Assembly: GCA_049515655.1 (NCBI GenBank)
Contig: JBEKTW010000020.1
Location: forward strand, 1-64,000
From: JBEKTW01 sp049515655
GTDB taxonomy: Bacteria > Bacteroidota > Ignavibacteria > UBA10030 > SZUA-254
DNA: 64,000 nucleotides
Direction of reading: 5' to 3'
How positions within the stretch are numbered: position 1 is the first letter of the stretch; each line of letters opens with the position of its first letter. Position numbers and translations under genes: made by a program. The notes below the pieces were generated by a model that was not told the origin of the DNA, ran no database searches, and worked only from the letters and a program-made list of their open reading frames with translations. This document shows, one piece after another, positions 25,249 through 33,579 of the stretch.

Positions 25249-26325
25249 ATGAAGTACGTTTGTTTCATTTTAGCAGTTCTTGGATGCTTTCTGATCACCA
25301 ACTCGGCAACGAATGCCCAGGATCTGCAGGGGACACTCCAGCAACTTTCCCAGGACGCCGCAAAGAGCTATGTATCACCGATCGTATCGGGTTTTGGCGC
25401 GGATCTTAACGGCGGCTGGTTCCACAAAGCTCCCCCCTCGGTAAAACTGGGATTCGACTTAGAATTTGGTGTTGTCGCAATGGGGACGTTCTTTAAGGAC
25501 GAGAACAAGATATTTTCCACCTCCGGTTCGTTTCGCTTTGATTCCAGCCAATCATATGACTTGGCAAGCAGCATCGCATCCCTTCCCTCGTACGGGCGAG
25601 ATTCAGTTGCACGACTTATTGGCAATCAAAATTTCATTGTAACCATGTCGGGTCCTACTGCAGTAGGCAATAAAAACGACAGGGTATTGGTGACTTTTCC
25701 GGGGCAAACAATACTGAACGGTGCCGACTCGATAGTCATCCCGACCCGCGTTGAGTCGCTTATGATCGGAGGCCTGTTCGATCCGGCCCTCTCTGCCCTT
25801 CCACTTGCTGCCCCGCAACTCACGATCGGCACGGTGTTCGGGACACAGTTCTCATTTCGGTATTTGCCCGACGTCCAGATTACAAAGGAAATCGGAAGCT
25901 TCAAATACTTTGGCTTCGGCATCCAGCACAACCCCGCTGTCTGGTTAGGCACACCGCTTCCTGTGGACCTTTCTATCGGGTACTTTACTCAAACCATGGA
26001 CGTTGGAACGCTCATTTCCACAACTACAAAATCATGGGGGATACAGGCGAGCAAGCAGCTGGGTTGGAGCTATCTGAACCTGACTCCCTACTTCGGATAC
26101 CTGAACGAGAGTTCGACCATGACGTTCACGTACACACCGGCCGCTATCGTCTTGCCTGGGGGTGGAACGTACCAGCCGGATGCGGTGTCGTTTGATTTGA
26201 CAGGTCAGAACAGTTCACGACTCACCGTGGGTCTGGGAATCCGGCTCGGCATCATCAACGTCAACGCAGACTACAATTTCGCGACATACAATTCGGCAAC
26301 AGCGGGCGTCATGTTCAGTTTCTAA
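25249..26325 (+). CDS. DUF6588-like outer-membrane protein
   Basis: The 358-residue product begins with a signal peptide (CFILAVLGCFLITNSATNAQ). GFGADLNGGWFHKAPPSVKL near residue 48 and LGFDLEFGVVAMGTFF near 66 are the hallmark of DUF6588 proteins, known only from Bacteroidota-like genomes. The rest is rich in alternating hydrophobic residues and Gly, and ends in a Phe (FSF), as do outer-membrane beta barrels. Function is unknown. It is a single-gene unit, with its own promoter and a clear terminator. Confidence 0.75.
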   Translation: MKYVCFILAVLGCFLITNSATNAQDLQGTLQQLSQDAAKSYVSPIVSGFGADLNGGWFHKAPPSVKLGFDLEFGVVAMGTFFKDENKIFSTSGSFRFDSSQSYDLASSIASLPSYGRDSVARLIGNQNFIVTMSGPTAVGNKNDRVLVTFPGQTILNGADSIVIPTRVESLMIGGLFDPALSALPLAAPQLTIGTVFGTQFSFRYLPDVQITKEIGSFKYFGFGIQHNPAVWLGTPLPVDLSIGYFTQTMDVGTLISTTTKSWGIQASKQLGWSYLNLTPYFGYLNESSTMTFTYTPAAIVLPGGGTYQPDAVSFDLTGQNSSRLTVGLGIRLGIINVNADYNFATYNSATAGVMFSF

Positions 26326-26343
26326 CCGCACCCCTTTCATCGG

Positions 26344-26377
26344 AAAAGTCTCGCTTCGTTACGAAGCGGGACTTTTC
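26344..26377 (+). terminator. Intrinsic terminator after the DUF6588 gene
   Basis: AAAAGTCTCGCTTCG and CGAAGCGGGACTTTT pair around TTA, with one G-T wobble, and end in a T-rich tail. Confidence 0.8.
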
Positions 26378-26427
26378 TTGTTTATGGGAGTTGACTATAT
26401 TATAGAAAAGGCCAAAGAAGATCAGCC

Positions 26428-27222
26428 ATGCTCAATACCGGACTGCAAAACAAGGTCGCCCTCATCACCGGAGGAAGCCGCGGCATTGGTAAGTCCATCG
26501 CAATGGCGTTCGCGAATGAAGGAGTACGCCTGGCCCTTTGCGCGAGAGACGAGCGCCTGTTGAAGCAGGCGGTGGATGAACTTCAACATGCCACCCATGC
26601 CGACGTCATTGGCGTTAAGGCGAACACGACAAAACTGAACGACATCCGCCGCTTCGTCGATACTGCCGTAAAGAAATTCAACCGCATCGACATTCTGGTG
26701 AATAACGCGGCCGGGGCGCACATCGGCGGCATTTTCGACACGACGGATGAGGACTGGGAATATCACCTTCAACTGAAACTGCTCGGTTACATCCGCATGG
26801 CTCGCGAGGTGGTCCCCCACATGAAGAAAAACAACGGCGGCAAGATCATCAACATCGTCGGGATGGCCGGCAAGGAACCGTCGCCGCAGTACATGGTGCC
26901 TGGCGTCACGAATGCCGCTTTGCTCAACTTTACCAAATCGCTTTCGAGGGAACTTGAAAGCTCTCACATCACCGTGAACAGCGTCAATCCCGGAACGACG
27001 GACACGCCGATGACGGTCGAGACGTTCGCGTCCCTCGCCAGGATTCTCGAGAAAACGCCCGACGAAGTCAGGCAAGCCGTCGCCGCATCATTCCCCGGCG
27101 GGCGGATCGCCGCGGCGGATGATATCGCAAGACTCGTGACGTTCCTTGCCTCTGACGCAGCGAACTTCATCAACGGTATCTCTATCAATAGCGATGCCGG
27201 AAAATCCTCCGGGCTCTGGTAA
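26428..27222 (+). CDS. SDR-family protein lacking the usual catalytic Ser-Tyr-Lys
   Basis: The 264-residue protein has the Rossmann motif ALITGGSRGIGKSIA (residues 11-25) and VNNAAG near 92, so NAD(P) binding is expected. In the active-site region (IINIVGMAGKEPSP, then MVPGVTNAALLNFTKSL) the usual Ser is replaced and the Y-x3-K position reads P-GVT-N. Similar atypical members keep the GxTNAAL pattern. The reaction is unknown; it could be a divergent reductase or a non-enzymatic protein. TAATG at its end couples it to the following outer-membrane gene. Confidence 0.8.
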   Translation: MLNTGLQNKVALITGGSRGIGKSIAMAFANEGVRLALCARDERLLKQAVDELQHATHADVIGVKANTTKLNDIRRFVDTAVKKFNRIDILVNNAAGAHIGGIFDTTDEDWEYHLQLKLLGYIRMAREVVPHMKKNNGGKIINIVGMAGKEPSPQYMVPGVTNAALLNFTKSLSRELESSHITVNSVNPGTTDTPMTVETFASLARILEKTPDEVRQAVAASFPGGRIAAADDIARLVTFLASDAANFINGISINSDAGKSSGLW

Positions 27223-29147
27223 TGTCCGGATGGTTAGCTCGTTTCTGCGGAATGCTGTTCCTTTGTTACCAGCTCTGCCTTCCGCAGAGTGAACCTGGTG
27301 GATACCATCCTCCCGGGACCTCGCCCGATACACTGCGGCCAAAGAATAATGCTTCGATTTCTCTCGACAAGTCGCTCGACACATACCATTGGACCGGACT
27401 CACGGCATACGACTACGTCGTCGGGCCCTGGTCGCTGCAGTTCAGCGAGCAGTTCCTTTCGATGCTCATCAACACCACCCCCCTGCTTATCAGAGACGAG
27501 CAAACGCTCAATCTTTTCTTGAAACACCGTTTGACCGACGGGCTTCAAAGCGCTTTCCAGGTCTCATCGTACAGTCTCTCCGACAATCAGAGCGTGGGAA
27601 TCGGCAGCGCTTCTTCCCATGCGTTCTACGCAGGCGCCGAGTTCGAACCGTTCGAACGCCTCGCGCTTTTGCCGATGGTCGGCTACCGGTTCGACAATCA
27701 ATTGGATCAACATGACCGGGGAGTGTCGTATCAACTGGGAATTTCTTCCGACAGCCTTACCTACGGCGGATACCGGACGGGATTGAACGGAAAGTTAGAA
27801 TACGACAAACTCGACCCGCGTGCGCTGGAGACACGCAATCTCTCTCTTGTCATCAACAAAGATTTCTTCGAACAAACCCGGAATTTGCTGCGGATCCAGT
27901 ACATCCGCAACCGGCGCGATTTCTATGACGCCGCCGACACAACCATCCGGCGGCAATACGGCGTTTCGAACAACATCGAAACACGGACCGACGATTCGTA
28001 CGCCTTTTCGGACATCCTCGACTATACTCTCGGGCGAAGCATGCTACTCTCCTTCCAGGGAAATGTCATCAGCCGCGAAATTACACGGCAGCTCCGGTAT
28101 GAAGATTTGACCAATCCACGAAGACCGACGCTCGGAACGACCATTGACGAATTGACCTTTGACGGCGGTGTACAGGCAAATTATACGCCCGGGGGTTTCC
28201 TCTCCAGTTCGCTGAAATTCTTCTACCAGGAACGGGACGAGCAGCACACCATCCAGCCGGAACAGAATGAACTCACAGTCGTCAGCGACTCCCTGTCACG
28301 TGTTGAGGAGCGGAAAAACAACCACGCACGCCGGACCCTCCTGGCATTGAACATCGGCATGGCGCCGTCTCATGCCGATTCGGTCGCACTCTCCGCAGCA
28401 ACGACGCTCCTCCGTTACGACACGCCGACAGAACTTAACGACGACCAGCGCGATGAACTACGGTACATTCTGAGTCTTGCCGCCACGCACCGTTTCAACC
28501 GCTACTTCAACATTCAACTCCTGGCGGAAGCCGACCTGACGCATCTCGTGTACCTGCTCGCGACCCGGAGCGCCGACAACACCTGGAATCGGATCTTCCG
28601 ACTGTCGCCCCGCGTGGCGTATGTTTCCGGCGGCGGCATTTCATCGGTGAATACCTTCGAGGTCCTCGCGAACTACACGGTGTACGACTTTGAGTATTCG
28701 GTTTCACCCATCCGCAGTTTTGCATTTCGACAGTTCGGGTTCATCGACTCCTCGACCGTCGAGCTGACGCGTCGTCTCGCCGTGGAGTGGTTCAGTCAGA
28801 TTCGATTGTACGAGCGCGGTGAACTTCGCTGGCAGGAGTTTTCGGAACGACCGTTGAATTATTTCGAAGACAAGACGTACATCGGGACCATGCAATACCG
28901 GTTCCGGGAACGATTGGTTTTTTCACTCGGTATTCGTTATTTTAGTCAATCGCGATTCAGTTATCAGGGCACCGAGCGCCTGCCCGATAGTTTTTTGCGC
29001 AGCATCGGGCCGATTACCGGCGTCCGGTGGAACGTCGGACAGCGCACCGAGCTCTTCGTGAAAGGCTGGTACGAGAACCAGTCTTTGACGGGTCAACCCG
29101 GCCGCAGTTTCACAAATGTGAATGCCTCGTTCACGGTTCTTATTTGA
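27222..29147 (+). CDS. Predicted outer-membrane beta-barrel protein, function unknown
   Basis: The 641-residue product has a weak signal peptide (LARFCGMLFLCYQLCLPQ) and no transmembrane helices. Throughout it shows alternating polar/apolar beta strands, aromatic girdles and acidic turns (for example YTLGRSMLLSFQGNVIS and MQYRFRERLVFSLGIRYFSQ), the layout of a large outer-membrane barrel. I do not recognise a family. Its start overlaps the SDR stop by one base (TAATG) and the RsbW-like frame overlaps its 3' end, so it sits inside a tightly packed group. Confidence 0.65.
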   Translation: MSGWLARFCGMLFLCYQLCLPQSEPGGYHPPGTSPDTLRPKNNASISLDKSLDTYHWTGLTAYDYVVGPWSLQFSEQFLSMLINTTPLLIRDEQTLNLFLKHRLTDGLQSAFQVSSYSLSDNQSVGIGSASSHAFYAGAEFEPFERLALLPMVGYRFDNQLDQHDRGVSYQLGISSDSLTYGGYRTGLNGKLEYDKLDPRALETRNLSLVINKDFFEQTRNLLRIQYIRNRRDFYDAADTTIRRQYGVSNNIETRTDDSYAFSDILDYTLGRSMLLSFQGNVISREITRQLRYEDLTNPRRPTLGTTIDELTFDGGVQANYTPGGFLSSSLKFFYQERDEQHTIQPEQNELTVVSDSLSRVEERKNNHARRTLLALNIGMAPSHADSVALSAATTLLRYDTPTELNDDQRDELRYILSLAATHRFNRYFNIQLLAEADLTHLVYLLATRSADNTWNRIFRLSPRVAYVSGGGISSVNTFEVLANYTVYDFEYSVSPIRSFAFRQFGFIDSSTVELTRRLAVEWFSQIRLYERGELRWQEFSERPLNYFEDKTYIGTMQYRFRERLVFSLGIRYFSQSRFSYQGTERLPDSFLRSIGPITGVRWNVGQRTELFVKGWYENQSLTGQPGRSFTNVNASFTVLI

Positions 29148-29610
29148 CGGAAGAGAAAGTTCAAGCTTGCAAAAAAGGTTCACCCTGATATTGTCGAGCA
29201 AACCTCAGGAAGTGAAGAAGGTTGAAGGGTTCATCCACAGCGTGAATCGCGCCGCCCATTTGGACGAGGATGGATACTACAAATTACTGGTGGCCACCAC
29301 CGAAGCGGTCAACAACAGTATCATTCACGGCAACAAACGGGACCCGAAAAAGAAAGTAGCCGTCACGTGCCTCCTCGGCCGCTCCATCCTCATCGTGCGG
29401 GTCCATGATGAAGGGCCGGGGTTCAACGCGAAGTCGTTACCCGATCCGCTGGCCGAAGAAAACCTGCTATGCGAACACGGCCGGGGAGTGTTTCTCATCC
29501 GCTCGCTTATGGAGAGCGTGCAGTTTGAAAAACACAAGAACGGTTCGAACGTCATCATGAAAATCTCGCTCCCGAAACCGTCACCGGCGGCCTGTCTCAA
29601 GAGGCGTTGA
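29122..29610 (+). CDS. RsbW-like anti-sigma/ATP-binding regulator
   Basis: The 162-residue protein is a HATPase_c_2 domain. LVATTEAVNNSIIHGNKRDP near residue 56 is the N-box, VRVHDEGPGFNAKSLPDP near 91 the G1 box, and EHGRGVFLIRSLMESV near 117 the G2 region. Such proteins bind a sigma factor or an anti-anti-sigma protein and phosphorylate the latter. No STAS partner or sigma gene is adjacent. ATG at 29122 would overlap the previous gene by 26 bases; a TTG at 29167 (LQKRFTLIL) gives a domain-fitting shorter form of 147 residues. Confidence 0.85.
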   Translation: MPRSRFLFDGRESSSLQKRFTLILSSKPQEVKKVEGFIHSVNRAAHLDEDGYYKLLVATTEAVNNSIIHGNKRDPKKKVAVTCLLGRSILIVRVHDEGPGFNAKSLPDPLAEENLLCEHGRGVFLIRSLMESVQFEKHKNGSNVIMKISLPKPSPAACLKRR

Positions 29611-29652
29611 GGCCACGCCGACATTTCTCCGCAGTGCGGATTTGAGCCAAAA

Positions 29653-29690
29653 CGCCCCGGGCATTTTTTATGTCCGGGGCGAATTTTTCT
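29653..29690. terminator. Bidirectional intrinsic terminator
   Basis: CGCCCCGG (29653-29660) and CCGGGGCG (29674-29681) form a strong stem, extended inwards by GCA/TGT, and AATTTTTC follows on the plus strand. It lies between the convergent RsbW-like and bacilliredoxin genes and the A/T runs are suited to serve both. Confidence 0.8.
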
Positions 29691-29709
29691 TGGAGTATTC
29701 AGTAATCGG

Positions 29710-30138
29710 TTAGTGCGTAGCTGCCGTTGAGCAGTGCCTGTCGAACAACGACGTAAGCAGCGCTGCTGTTTGCTCCGGCGAACTTCTCTTAATATCCGAC
29801 CGATGGACCATTGCGACGAGCTTACGGTCGCGCAGGAGGGCAAAGGACGGTGACGATGGAGGCTGGTCGGTAAAATATTCTCTTGCAGCGGCAGTTGCTT
29901 CGCGGTCGGTGGTCGCAAAAACCGTGGCAACCACATCCGGCTTGGTGTGGTGCTGCAGGGCGATCCCCAGGGCCGGACGAGCGATACCGCCCGCGCACCC
30001 GCAAACAGAGTTCACGAAGACGAGCACTGTTCCTTTTGAATTGTCAATCACATTCTGCACCTCTCGAGGGGTCTGGAGCTCCCTGACACCGTGACGCGTG
30101 ACTTCCATTTTCATCTGCTGGATCATAATATCGTACAT
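29710..30138 (-). CDS. BrxA/BrxB-family bacilliredoxin
   Basis: The 142-residue cytoplasmic protein is of the YphP/YqiW family, which removes bacillithiol from proteins. The diagnostic CGC motif lies in VFVNSVCGCAGGIARPA near residue 45. HHTKPDVVATVFATTDREAT and the C-terminal HRSDIK are also typical. Start is put at 30138 because the family starts with MYD and a GAGGAG site lies just upstream; a longer frame from 30225 lacks family similarity. It implies that this host uses bacillithiol or a related low-molecular-weight thiol. Confidence 0.88.
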   Translation of the reverse strand: MYDIMIQQMKMEVTRHGVRELQTPREVQNVIDNSKGTVLVFVNSVCGCAGGIARPALGIALQHHTKPDVVATVFATTDREATAAAREYFTDQPPSSPSFALLRDRKLVAMVHRSDIKRSSPEQTAALLTSLFDRHCSTAATH

Positions 30139-30522
30139 TGGAATCTCCTCATAGTTAAAAGAACATGGTGGTTTGATAGGAGAATATACGAAATTCCGGG
30201 AAGAAGGAAAATCTACGCTGCTCATTTCAGCGCTTGCCCTGAAATGGTTCTATTCAGGGCCTGCCCTGAAAAGCTTTAGTTCAGGGTCCCCGCTGAAATG
30301 TTCAGAGCCTCCATGCAAGGTGCTGACCGCGAGCCCGCCTACGTCCCGACTACCGTGGGGACTACGGCGGGTTCAAGACGCGGTCAGGAGCTGGGGTGGC
30401 AATGCTCAGTTCGGCGCTCCCGGCAAACACTAAACCTTCGCAAGGTCAGGCAAAAGGTAACCTTCTGCGCGGTAAATTCAGAGTTGAAGGTTACCTTTCA
30501 TCCTGGATAACATTGCGAAGGT
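30139..30522. other. Intergenic region full of palindromes
   Basis: No gene seen. Hairpin units include ATTTCAG...CTGAAAT near 30224-30245, TTCAGGGCCTGCCCTGAA near 30253 and a larger stem TGACCGCG...CGCGGTCA (about 30322-30387) that encloses CCCGCC/GGCGGG. The last part is the second copy of the 92-bp element. The same CCCGCC/GGCGGG core around a GTCCCGAC...GTGGGGAC hairpin also appears near 386-420. Confidence 0.55.
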
Positions 30523-30524
30523 TC
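30433..30524 (-). repeat. 92-bp palindromic MITE-like element, copy 2
   Basis: Inverted relative to copy 1 at 69-160 and of the same length. It abuts and overlaps by two bases the stop codon of the AlkD-like gene (30523-30525), so its insertion may have set the 3' end of that gene. Confidence 0.8.
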
Positions 30525-31239
30525 ACGTCCCGCCGGACTCTTCGACCGAAGGCTTCCTTCTCCGCAGCCTTCTTTGCACCGCATCGCCCATCAATTCGCG
30601 GAGTGCATCCGAGGCGATCCATTTCGCACTACGGGAATCCATTCGCTTGATTTCTTCAGCGGTTTGAATTGCCTTCCGGTTCAGGGCAGGACTCCTCTTC
30701 CCGATCTGCCGCAGTGCCCAGTTGACCGCCTTCCTGACAAAATTCCGGTCATCGTTTGCTTCCCGTTTAATGATTACGAGGAACGGAAGAAACTGCCGGT
30801 CATCAGCTTTTTTGTCGTGGACTGCCAATGCTGCCATGAGGGAAAAAGCCGCACGCTTGACAAATTCTTCCTTGCGCCGGCTCCACTCGCGCGCTTTCTT
30901 CCAGGCGAACGGAGTTTTATCGAACACATTGCCGCAACAGGCATCACAGACGGCCCAGTTGTCAAAATCGTTTACCCACCGTTCCATTTGTGGTTCCGTG
31001 ACCATTGCCGGGTCCTCAATGAGCGCCGCCAGTGCGCGGGCATCCAGAACCCCCGTTGACCAGAGCTTTCGGGCGAGGCCATGATTTTTTCCGATTTCCT
31101 TCGCGATGTGCCTGAGCACGGGCGTTGAAATCCCGTACGCTTTCTTCGCGATAATTCCGTACCGTGCCATTGCTCCGACCGCTTCGGGGTCGGCGAGGGA
31201 TCGAAGTTTCTTGAGGAGCGAATCGAATTCGGTGTTCAT
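30523..31239 (-). CDS. DNA alkylation repair protein (AlkD-like)
   Basis: The 238-residue protein consists of HEAT-like helical repeats of the PF08713 family (AlkC/AlkD), which remove bulky or positively charged alkylated bases without base flipping. MARYGIIAKKAYGISTPVLRHIAKEIGK near residue 24-51, VNDFDNWAVCDACCGNVF near 89 and WALRQIGKRSP near 179 are characteristic; the WD/NW of FDNWAVCD is part of the DNA-contact surface. It ends in a short basic tail (RRLRRRK) followed by the repeat element. It stands alone and has no visible partner gene. Confidence 0.9.
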   Translation of the reverse strand: MNTEFDSLLKKLRSLADPEAVGAMARYGIIAKKAYGISTPVLRHIAKEIGKNHGLARKLWSTGVLDARALAALIEDPAMVTEPQMERWVNDFDNWAVCDACCGNVFDKTPFAWKKAREWSRRKEEFVKRAAFSLMAALAVHDKKADDRQFLPFLVIIKREANDDRNFVRKAVNWALRQIGKRSPALNRKAIQTAEEIKRMDSRSAKWIASDALRELMGDAVQRRLRRRKPSVEESGGT

Positions 31240-31318
31240 TCGGCCAGTATAAAAAGAATTCTTGAGAAGAAAAAGAACAACCGGTGGATTGGCAGGGACG
31301 ATTGGTTAATCGGTAAAT

Positions 31319-31765
31319 CTACCAACCGGTGGGGTAATAACCCGGTGGACCTACTATTATTTGGGCCACCTCAATAATTGCAGCGATATCCAAACTTATT
31401 CCAACAACTAATCCAATTTTGGTTGCTGCCCTAAAATTCTTTTTTGCGATGTAGTCGATATCACTTGTTGGAACATTCCTTGTACCGCCATAGGCGTGAA
31501 AGAAAAGAGAGTCTCTTGTAGGATTGATCCCTGCAAAGGTGCCTGAGAATGTGTTTCCGTTTATCAAATGGACATCAATTTCCCTTTTCAATGGTATAGC
31601 AGCAATTGCAATTTGAATTGAATCGTTCGTCAAAGTTCGGTGGAGCACTACTTTCTGTTCAGAACGATTATCGATGCTGTTTCCGATGCAGTAACCCGCA
31701 TACGAACATCCATAGGAACAGATCCCTAACAATAGACCAAGCAGTATCGAAGCAATTGTTCTCAT
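31319..31765 (-). CDS. Small putative lipoprotein
   Basis: The product of about 148 residues starts with a signal (MRTIASILLGLLLGICSYGCSYAG) whose SYGC looks like a lipobox. A beta-rich part follows with IDVHLINGNTFSGTFAGINPTRDSLFF, resembling an LSm/SH3-like small barrel, and a C-terminal hydrophobic segment (KIGLVVGISLDIAAIIEVAQIIV) that may be a membrane anchor. No family recognised. Base use is AT-richer than the flanks. It follows an attC-like site on the minus strand. Confidence 0.55.
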   Translation of the reverse strand: MRTIASILLGLLLGICSYGCSYAGYCIGNSIDNRSEQKVVLHRTLTNDSIQIAIAAIPLKREIDVHLINGNTFSGTFAGINPTRDSLFFHAYGGTRNVPTSDIDYIAKKNFRAATKIGLVVGISLDIAAIIEVAQIIVGPPGYYPTGW

Positions 31766-31809
31766 TAATAGCATGTACGTTATGTCTATGGCTCTAGTCT
31801 CGATTCGCC

Positions 31810-31863
31810 ACCTAACGGATAGTGACTAATCCCGAATGTCCCGGGGGCGCGGGGAGGTTAGGC
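31810..31863 (-). other. attC-like recombination site
   Basis: On the minus strand GCCTAAC (31857-31863) fits the consensus RYYYAAC and GTTAGGT (31810-31816) fits GTTRRRY, 54 bases from end to end. Between them TCCC/GGGA can pair again and a spacer follows. The stop codon of the NTF2-like gene lies four bases before it, the usual layout of an integron cassette. No integrase gene or further clear attC site is seen, so this is a tentative call. Confidence 0.4.
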
Positions 31864-31866
31864 GGT

Positions 31867-32262
31867 TCATTGCTTCTGGTTTCTGTTGATAATGTCAAAC
31901 GGAATTTTTGAATCTGCGTACACCTGCCACAAGTGAATTTTCCCGTTCTTGATGACCGCTTTCCACGAAGCAGGCAGACGCCAGTAATTTCCGCTCCTAT
32001 CACTCCGTCCTTGAAATGTACCGCCTGCAAAGCCAAATGCTGCAACCGTATTCCTATTTAGGAACATATTGGTAATTTCGATTTTATAGTCGGGAAACCA
32101 TTGAAAGTATCCGATCCATCCTGCTCGCATTTTTTCTTTACCGACAACTTCATTCCCATGAGAATCAATAAATGTATGATCGTCCGTCATGAGGGAACAG
32201 ATCTTGTCAACATTGTGCTCGTTGATTGCCTCAACGAAGTCATAAACAATCTGCTTGTTCAT
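31867..32262 (-). CDS. NTF2/SnoaL-like protein
   Basis: The 131-residue protein has the SnoaL-like cone fold signature: IVYDFVEAINEHNVDKICSLM at the start, DDHTFIDSHGNEVVGKEKM near residue 26, GYFQWFPDYKIEITNMF near 50 and ASWKAVIKNGKIHLWQVYAD near 98. Members serve as small isomerase-like enzymes or as domain partners, and most are uncharacterised. It overlaps or abuts no neighbour. Start is taken at 32262 because eight further residues (MPGTTLSD) are untypical. Confidence 0.8.
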   Translation of the reverse strand: MNKQIVYDFVEAINEHNVDKICSLMTDDHTFIDSHGNEVVGKEKMRAGWIGYFQWFPDYKIEITNMFLNRNTVAAFGFAGGTFQGRSDRSGNYWRLPASWKAVIKNGKIHLWQVYADSKIPFDIINRNQKQ

Positions 32263-32300
32263 GTCACTCAAGGTTGTTCCGGGCACTGGTTGTTATTGGA

Positions 32301-32873
32301 TTATAATACTCTTTCCCCAACTCTTGATCCATCCGATGATTTGTAAATACTTAATACTTTTCCAGTGATGGCTTTCTCATCAACGAATCCGAAATAGCGG
32401 CTGTCAAGACTGTTGTCCCTATGGTCGCCGAGAAGAAAACATTGGCCGAGCGGAACAGTTATAGGTCCATAGTTATCTCTGTTGCCGGCCCCCGGGGGAA
32501 ATATCTTAGGATCATTAACGTCCGGCGCAAGTATCTTGGGATTTGTACGCTTCGTCTCAAGTGCTGGCATGAACGGTTTATTATCAACAAATACAACTCC
32601 TTGACGTATGAAGACGGATTGTCCTCCTGTTGCAACGCATCGTTTGACCAGGACGACCGATTCATCTTTGGGATTTTGGAATGTGACAACATCTCCCGAT
32701 TGAACCGAAACACTGCGATAAGCATCCAAATCTACAAGAATCTCCTCGTCTGCGAGTATGGTTGGTTCCATGCCGACCGAAGGAACTTTATACGTTTTCA
32801 TGGGCGAACATGAACAAACAAGGATAGTAAATACAATAATTGGCGCAATATAAGCTAAGCCACAATTTTGCAT
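32301..32873 (-). CDS. Signal peptidase I-like protein with lipobox
   Basis: The 190-residue product has the signal peptidase I catalytic pair: Ser in VPSVGMEPTI near residue 32 and Lys in VVLVKRCVATGGQSV near 76, plus the C-terminal box GDHRDNSLDSRYFGFV near 150. It should cleave signal peptides at the periplasmic face. Unusually the N terminus (MQNCGLAYIAPIIVFTILVCSCSP) ends in VCSC, a possible lipobox, so it may be lipid-anchored where others keep a membrane helix. It lies within an AT-rich accessory block, so it is probably an extra copy and not the housekeeping LepB. Confidence 0.8.
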   Translation of the reverse strand: MQNCGLAYIAPIIVFTILVCSCSPMKTYKVPSVGMEPTILADEEILVDLDAYRSVSVQSGDVVTFQNPKDESVVLVKRCVATGGQSVFIRQGVVFVDNKPFMPALETKRTNPKILAPDVNDPKIFPPGAGNRDNYGPITVPLGQCFLLGDHRDNSLDSRYFGFVDEKAITGKVLSIYKSSDGSRVGERVL

Positions 32874-32937
32874 CTTTATTCTTTCAGGTTTGGACCTATT
32901 AATTCTTCCAAGCTGCATCAACAAATTACATTAATTC

Positions 32938-33426
32938 TTAATCAAATTCCCTACGAGGTTTGGATTGTTCCAGTCCGACTTTTCCAATGATAATATCTGC
33001 TTTAAAATAGTTTTCACCTCTTATGGGTGCGCCCGACAACCTTCGGAGCATGGCAAGCTGACCAACATGAGTGAAAGCGTCGGCAATCGGTCCTTGAAAC
33101 AACTTATCTAATGGACATACGATTGGTGCATTGCTTGCCAAATAGGTATCGAACTTCTGCAAGGACTCACAGAAGCGGGCAACCTCACGACTCCAATCCT
33201 GAGGATGGGAGTCATGCCAGATATTCTCACCTTTTGACATTGAAAGGGCCCAGTCAAAAAGATCGCCCATATGAGCAAGGATTTCGACCGGCATTCGGGA
33301 TTTCGCATCCATACGAAAGGTTGCAAATGTGCCGGGAGCATCACGAAGGGTTTTCGTTGCACGATATGCGAGGCTGGCAACAATGTGTCGAAACATTTCA
33401 CGATTGAGTTCAGAGTTCGATGTCAT
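32938..33426 (-). CDS. DinB-superfamily protein
   Basis: The 162-residue protein has the four-helix DinB pattern. HMGDLFDWALSMSKG near residue 52 and GPIADAFTHVGQLAMLRRLSGAPI near 113 hold His residues that in relatives bind a metal; RHIVASLAYR supplies a possible third. Members include thiol-dependent transferases and many unknowns. No partner gene is evident. It is in an AT-richer minus-strand block between signal peptidase-like and lipase-like genes. Confidence 0.72.
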   Translation of the reverse strand: MTSNSELNREMFRHIVASLAYRATKTLRDAPGTFATFRMDAKSRMPVEILAHMGDLFDWALSMSKGENIWHDSHPQDWSREVARFCESLQKFDTYLASNAPIVCPLDKLFQGPIADAFTHVGQLAMLRRLSGAPIRGENYFKADIIIGKVGLEQSKPRREFD

Positions 33427-33579
33427 ATTATCCTCATGATTTTAGTTGATGCAGCCGCCTCGCACGCCAGAGCTTCCGAGTACGGCGAAAAGACGCCTTC
33501 GTTGGATAAATCCGCCAAACAGACAGCAGTCGGGAGGGTGAATCATAGCCGATTGGCGGGAGCGACTGGTGAGAGCTTT

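Noticed and set aside
30220..30400. Possible CRISPR-like array of TTCAGGG units
   Set aside because: The units are palindromic hairpins of uneven spacing and there are no unique spacers of constant length.
33427..33579. Second attC site between the DinB-like and lipase genes
   Set aside because: ATCCAAC fits RYYYAAC but there is no matching GTTRRRY at the other end, so it does not qualify.
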